From the NCBI GenBank assembly GCA_964583765.1, contig CAZOWW010000136.1, positions 1 through 14,691 on the forward strand: 14,691 nucleotides of DNA. The letters run 5' to 3'. The DNA is from CAZOWW01 sp964583765. GTDB taxonomy: Bacteria; Actinomycetota; Actinomycetes; Actinomycetales; Kineosporiaceae. Made by a program: the position numbers and the translations under genes. Below are positions 12,659-14,691 of this stretch, in pieces (within the stretch, counting starts at the first letter, position 1; each line of letters opens with the position of its first letter). The notes under the pieces were generated by a model, which was given only the letters and a program-made list of their open reading frames with translations, searched no databases and had not been told where the DNA came from.

Positions 12659-13381
12659 ATGGAAGCAACCCGAGAAGTCGCATCGGTCAAGATCGGTCCA
12701 GGTATCGGACCAGAGCCCCTGATCCTTGAGCCCACCGGCACCACAAACCTGCGGATCGTCTTCGCCGGCCAGCACGTCACGATCCCCCTCAGCGTCATTC
12801 CCTGGCTCCGCGACGCCCTCACCGGGCTCCTCGACATCCACGGCGACATCCACTACCCAGCGCCCGTCACCGGCCGCCACGCCAAGCTTCCCCAGGGATC
12901 CCTGTGCTGCGTGCTCTGCACCTCACGGTCCCCCGAGCTCGTCGCGTGGCCATGCCCCCACGCCACCGTCCACGGACCCACCGGCCCGACGAGCCCCACT
13001 ACGGGTAAGGACGTCGTGTCCGGCGCGGTGGAGTTCGTCGAGCACCTGCGTGACCGCGCGACCGAGGCAACCCGATCTGGTTCTCCGCTGGCCGTCCACT
13101 GCAACGAGCAGGCCGAAACCATCGCGCTCCTCCTCGCCGCTCTCGACGCCAAGCCCACCACCCCGCTCGGGGCGTCGGTCATCGCCGAGGACGCCGACGG
13201 CATCGGCATCCAGATCCGTCCCCTGCCCTACGGCGACGAGCCGGGCGAGCTGGTGGCCCGCGTCGACATCCTCGACGACGGCGAGTCCATCGCATCGAAG
13301 GTCCTCGACGTCGACGACGCCGAGCGCCTCGGTGCCGCGCTCCTCGCCGCCGCGGACCGCGTGTGGGCGGTGACCGCGTGA
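12659..13381 (+). CDS. Hypothetical element protein with a Cys/His cluster
   Basis: ATG 12659 has AGGAG 9 nt upstream; the frame extends to 12602 but lacks a site there. The 240-aa protein has an N-terminal part with a LRIVFAGQHVTIPLSVIPWL strand-helix pattern, then a cluster of possible metal ligands: C83, C84, C87, C99, H101 and H105 (CCVLC ... WPCPH). A helical middle follows (about 120-160), then an acidic C-terminal domain (about 170-240) with alternating strands and the motif DDAERLGAALLAAADR. There are no membrane segments. The Cys/His spacing suggests a zinc site. I do not recognise the family. It heads a run of genes joined by 4-8 nt overlaps. Confidence 0.75.
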   Translation: MEATREVASVKIGPGIGPEPLILEPTGTTNLRIVFAGQHVTIPLSVIPWLRDALTGLLDIHGDIHYPAPVTGRHAKLPQGSLCCVLCTSRSPELVAWPCPHATVHGPTGPTSPTTGKDVVSGAVEFVEHLRDRATEATRSGSPLAVHCNEQAETIALLLAALDAKPTTPLGASVIAEDADGIGIQIRPLPYGDEPGELVARVDILDDGESIASKVLDVDDAERLGAALLAAADRVWAVTA

Positions 13382-13782
13382 GCCGGACCTGGACAGGCGG
13401 ATCTCGCGTCCCCGACCACCGTCCCACCAACCGCGTCACCGTCCCCAACAACTCGTACCCGGACTCGCTGTTCACCACCCCCGTCGCCGGGCGGCCAGTC
13501 GGGATCACCGTCCTGCCCTACCGCGCTGCCCGGCCCCGCCGGGACTACACCCGGGTCCGGTCAGCCGCGTTCCTCGCCGGGCTCGGCGTGTTCCTCGCCG
13601 CGGTGATCGTGTCCACCAGCACCACCACCGCCGCGGTCTGCCTCGCCATCGTGTCCCTGCTGCTCCTGTCGCTGGGCCTCGCGAAGGCCGCCGGGCGCCC
13701 AGCGCCGGTACGTCACGCGGCGAACTTCAGCTCGGTCCGCAAGACCCGTACGGGTCGGGGCCGGACGGGTGGCGCGTGGTGA
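13378..13782 (+). CDS. Small two-helix membrane protein of the element
   Basis: GTG 13378 overlaps the preceding stop in a GTGA arrangement, giving 134 residues. A polar N terminus of about 60 residues precedes two adjacent hydrophobic helices (about 62-81 and 84-104), then a basic tail. Small two-helix proteins of this sort are frequent in actinobacterial conjugative elements, where some belong to the plasmid-spread (Spd) group, but no sequence motif proves that here. It is coupled to genes on both sides. Confidence 0.72.
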   Translation: MSRTWTGGSRVPDHRPTNRVTVPNNSYPDSLFTTPVAGRPVGITVLPYRAARPRRDYTRVRSAAFLAGLGVFLAAVIVSTSTTTAAVCLAIVSLLLLSLGLAKAAGRPAPVRHAANFSSVRKTRTGRGRTGGAW

Positions 13783-14114
13783 ACCCGCACGGTGTTCCCC
13801 CGGTCGGGGTGACGGCTTGGGTGCGGTTCGCCGGCGACACGACCAGGTGTGTCGGTGGCGTCGTAACCGCCCTCCTGTCCGACGCGGAGGGCAACCCCAC
13901 GCATCTGCGGATCCGTCACCACCCGAAGGGCAAGGGGAAGTCCCGCACGGAGATCAGGGTCGTGCAGCTCGACGCCGTCGCGCTGATCTCCTGGGACGAC
14001 CCCGACGACCCCGACCACACCAAGCCCGAGCCACCACCCGGCCCAGGACCGATGTCTCCCGCTCTTCTGGCTGAGCTGACGCGCATGAAGAGGGCCGGGA
14101 GCGGTCGTGGCTGA
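13779..14114 (+). CDS. Hypothetical element protein, beta-rich with Pro tail
   Basis: GTG 13779 overlaps the previous stop (GTGA); the adjacent GTG 13776 is an alternative. The 111-aa product has strand-like segments VTAWVRFAGDTTRCVGGVV, THLRIRHHPKGKGKSRTEIR and VQLDAVALISWDD, which could form a small barrel. An acidic/proline linker (DDPDDPDH, PEPPPGPGP) and a short helix SPALLAELTRMKR follow. Its residue pattern does not identify a family. Position in the coupled operon supports it as real. Confidence 0.7.
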   Translation: MNPHGVPPVGVTAWVRFAGDTTRCVGGVVTALLSDAEGNPTHLRIRHHPKGKGKSRTEIRVVQLDAVALISWDDPDDPDHTKPEPPPGPGPMSPALLAELTRMKRAGSGRG

Positions 14115-14427
14115 GGGAGGCCGCGCGGGGAACCCGCAGACGCGGGGGATCGAGGTCCCGCTCGACCCGCCGGAGCCGTCCGAGGCGTGGCTCGCCCGTC
14201 ACGGCATCCCCGCGCCGCCGCCGTTCCGGCCGTTCCGGTTCGACCTAGGCGTCAGCGAGCACGCCACCGACGCGGCCCTCGCGGTCGCGGGTGTCTCGGT
14301 GGAGTCGTTCAAGCGCTGGGCCGCGAAGTGCTTCCCGGGTGAGCCGCTCACGTTGACCGTCAAGGTCGCCTACCTCCGCTCGCACCACATCCCCATCCCC
14401 GGCAACGCAGCCGAGCAGCAGGACTGA
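14107..14427 (+). CDS. Hypothetical element protein
   Basis: GTG 14107 overlaps the previous gene by 8 nt. The 106-aa product has a Pro-rich first half (PLDPPEPSEAWLARHGIPAP, PPFRPFRFDLG). A helical second half follows, TDAALAVAGVSVESFKRWA, then CFPGEPLTLTVKVAYLRSHH, which could form a compact helical or HTH-like fold. No domain is recognised. A CT-rich tract at 14438-14468 separates it from the next gene. Confidence 0.7.
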   Translation: MAEGGRAGNPQTRGIEVPLDPPEPSEAWLARHGIPAPPPFRPFRFDLGVSEHATDAALAVAGVSVESFKRWAAKCFPGEPLTLTVKVAYLRSHHIPIPGNAAEQQD

Positions 14428-14478
14428 GCAAGCAGAACACCTCCTCTCCTTTCCTCTCTTCTCCTCTCTGGAGCTGTT

Positions 14479-14691
14479 GTGTCCAAGAAGACCATCCGTA
14501 CCCAGGCCGAGCTCGACCAGGCACTCGCTGACGGCATCGAAGAGATCATCATCAAGTCGAAGCCCAGCATCACCCTCGAGCTTCGCGCGTCCGGCTCGGC
14601 GTCGGTCAGCGTGTCCGGCTCGGCGTCGGTCAGCGTGTCCGGCTCGGCGTCGGTCAGCGCGTCCGGCTCGGCGTCGGTCAGCGCGTCCGGC
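14479..14691 (+). CDS. Repeat protein of SGSASVSV units (3' truncated by window end)
   Basis: GTG 14479 has GGAG 5 nt upstream, and the frame stays open for 71 codons to the window end. The N terminus (VSKKTIRTQAELDQALADG, then EEIIIKSKPSITLEL) looks like a short alpha/beta cap. From residue 38 the protein consists of perfect octapeptides SGSASVSV or SGSASVSA, four full units plus the start of a fifth. Similar SGSATV/YGSATV repeat proteins occur in actinobacterial phages and mobile elements and are expected to stack into a beta-solenoid. Total length and C terminus are unknown. A rigid fibre or surface role is possible but unproven. Confidence 0.75.
   Translation, partial: MSKKTIRTQAELDQALADGIEEIIIKSKPSITLELRASGSASVSVSGSASVSVSGSASVSASGSASVSASG
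14590..14691 (+). repeat. 24-bp tandem repeat coding for octapeptides
   Basis: Units begin at 14590, 14614, 14638 and 14662 and continue to the edge. Copies are nearly identical at the nucleotide level: the only change seen is GTG to GCG in the last codon from unit three on. Such identity points to recent expansion by slippage or recombination. Confidence 0.9.

Larger units (their letters stand above)
10306..14691. mobile_element. Integrated element at a tRNA gene (AICE- or prophage-like), distal end not in window
   Basis: Directly after the tRNA come a tyrosine integrase, an integrase-coupled small protein, an XRE regulator, a divergent control region, an excisionase-like HTH protein and an operon of small unknown genes. 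This is the usual left end of actinobacterial integrative elements or phages. The attL core should be the tRNA 3' part, roughly 10275-10305, because integration normally restores it. I found no second copy of that sequence up to 14691, so attR lies beyond. No rep, FtsK/Tra or structural phage gene is visible, so element class is open. Confidence 0.75.

Noticed and set aside
14590..14691. CRISPR-like array
   Set aside because: The units are contiguous 24-bp repeats without spacers and code for octapeptides in an open frame.
10275..14691. Second attachment site (attR) within the window
   Set aside because: No second copy of the tRNA 3' sequence was found to the right of the integrase; the element must extend past the end.

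Overview
The window looks like chromosomal DNA of a very GC-rich actinobacterium: strong G/C bias at third codon positions, frequent GTG starts, GTGA/ATGA stop-start overlaps, GGAG-type ribosome binding sites and stem-loop terminators without U tracts. Plant cell-wall or cellulose-associated proteins occur twice: a CBM2 cellulose-binding tail at the left edge and a bacterial expansin at 8975-10003. That suits a soil or plant-associated, cellulose-contacting actinomycete such as Frankiales, Acidothermales or Pseudonocardiales types. The genus cannot be fixed from sequence alone.

Left part (1-2176): the 3' end of a CBM2 protein with a strong terminator, an unidentified two-helix membrane protein on the minus strand, a 447-bp divergent gap with direct repeats and a nested hairpin, a small disordered hypothetical protein, and a 13-bp perfect terminator hairpin.

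Middle (2177-7079, minus strand): a compact, probably translationally coupled operon. It begins with a periplasmic-binding-protein-like/GGDEF diguanylate cyclase. A 36-codon reading frame follows, overlapping its neighbours by 4 nt at both ends and encoding four xxGP tetrapeptides from four 12-bp repeats. Next come a TPR plus AAA+ (Cdc48-like) ATPase and a TPR plus multi-helix membrane protein that carries a one-base frameshift in this sequence. The set suggests a ligand-sensing c-di-GMP input connected to a AAA+/TPR membrane machine. I do not recognise it as a named system.

7365-8837: an XRE repressor with a DUF2178-like membrane protein (minus strand), preceded by two 17-bp tandem repeats and a pair of 18-bp palindromes overlapping a TTGACA promoter element, then a YjdF-family gene (plus strand) with a leader of roughly 150-170 nt. 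At 8975-10003 lies the expansin with an anchor or signal segment and an unusual Ser/Thr-rich C-terminal tail.

Right part (10229-14691): a tRNA gene with a CAU anticodon, followed at its 3' end by an integrated element. On the minus strand the element has a tyrosine integrase, a 57-aa protein coupled to it, and an XRE regulator. A divergent control region holds a palindrome over a good promoter and three integrase-arm-like 10-bp repeats, matched by three inverted counterparts next to the tRNA. On the plus strand are an excisionase-like HTH protein and a tightly packed operon of small unknown proteins, ending in a truncated SGSASVSV-repeat protein. The distal end of the element is outside the window, and no replication or transfer gene is visible yet.
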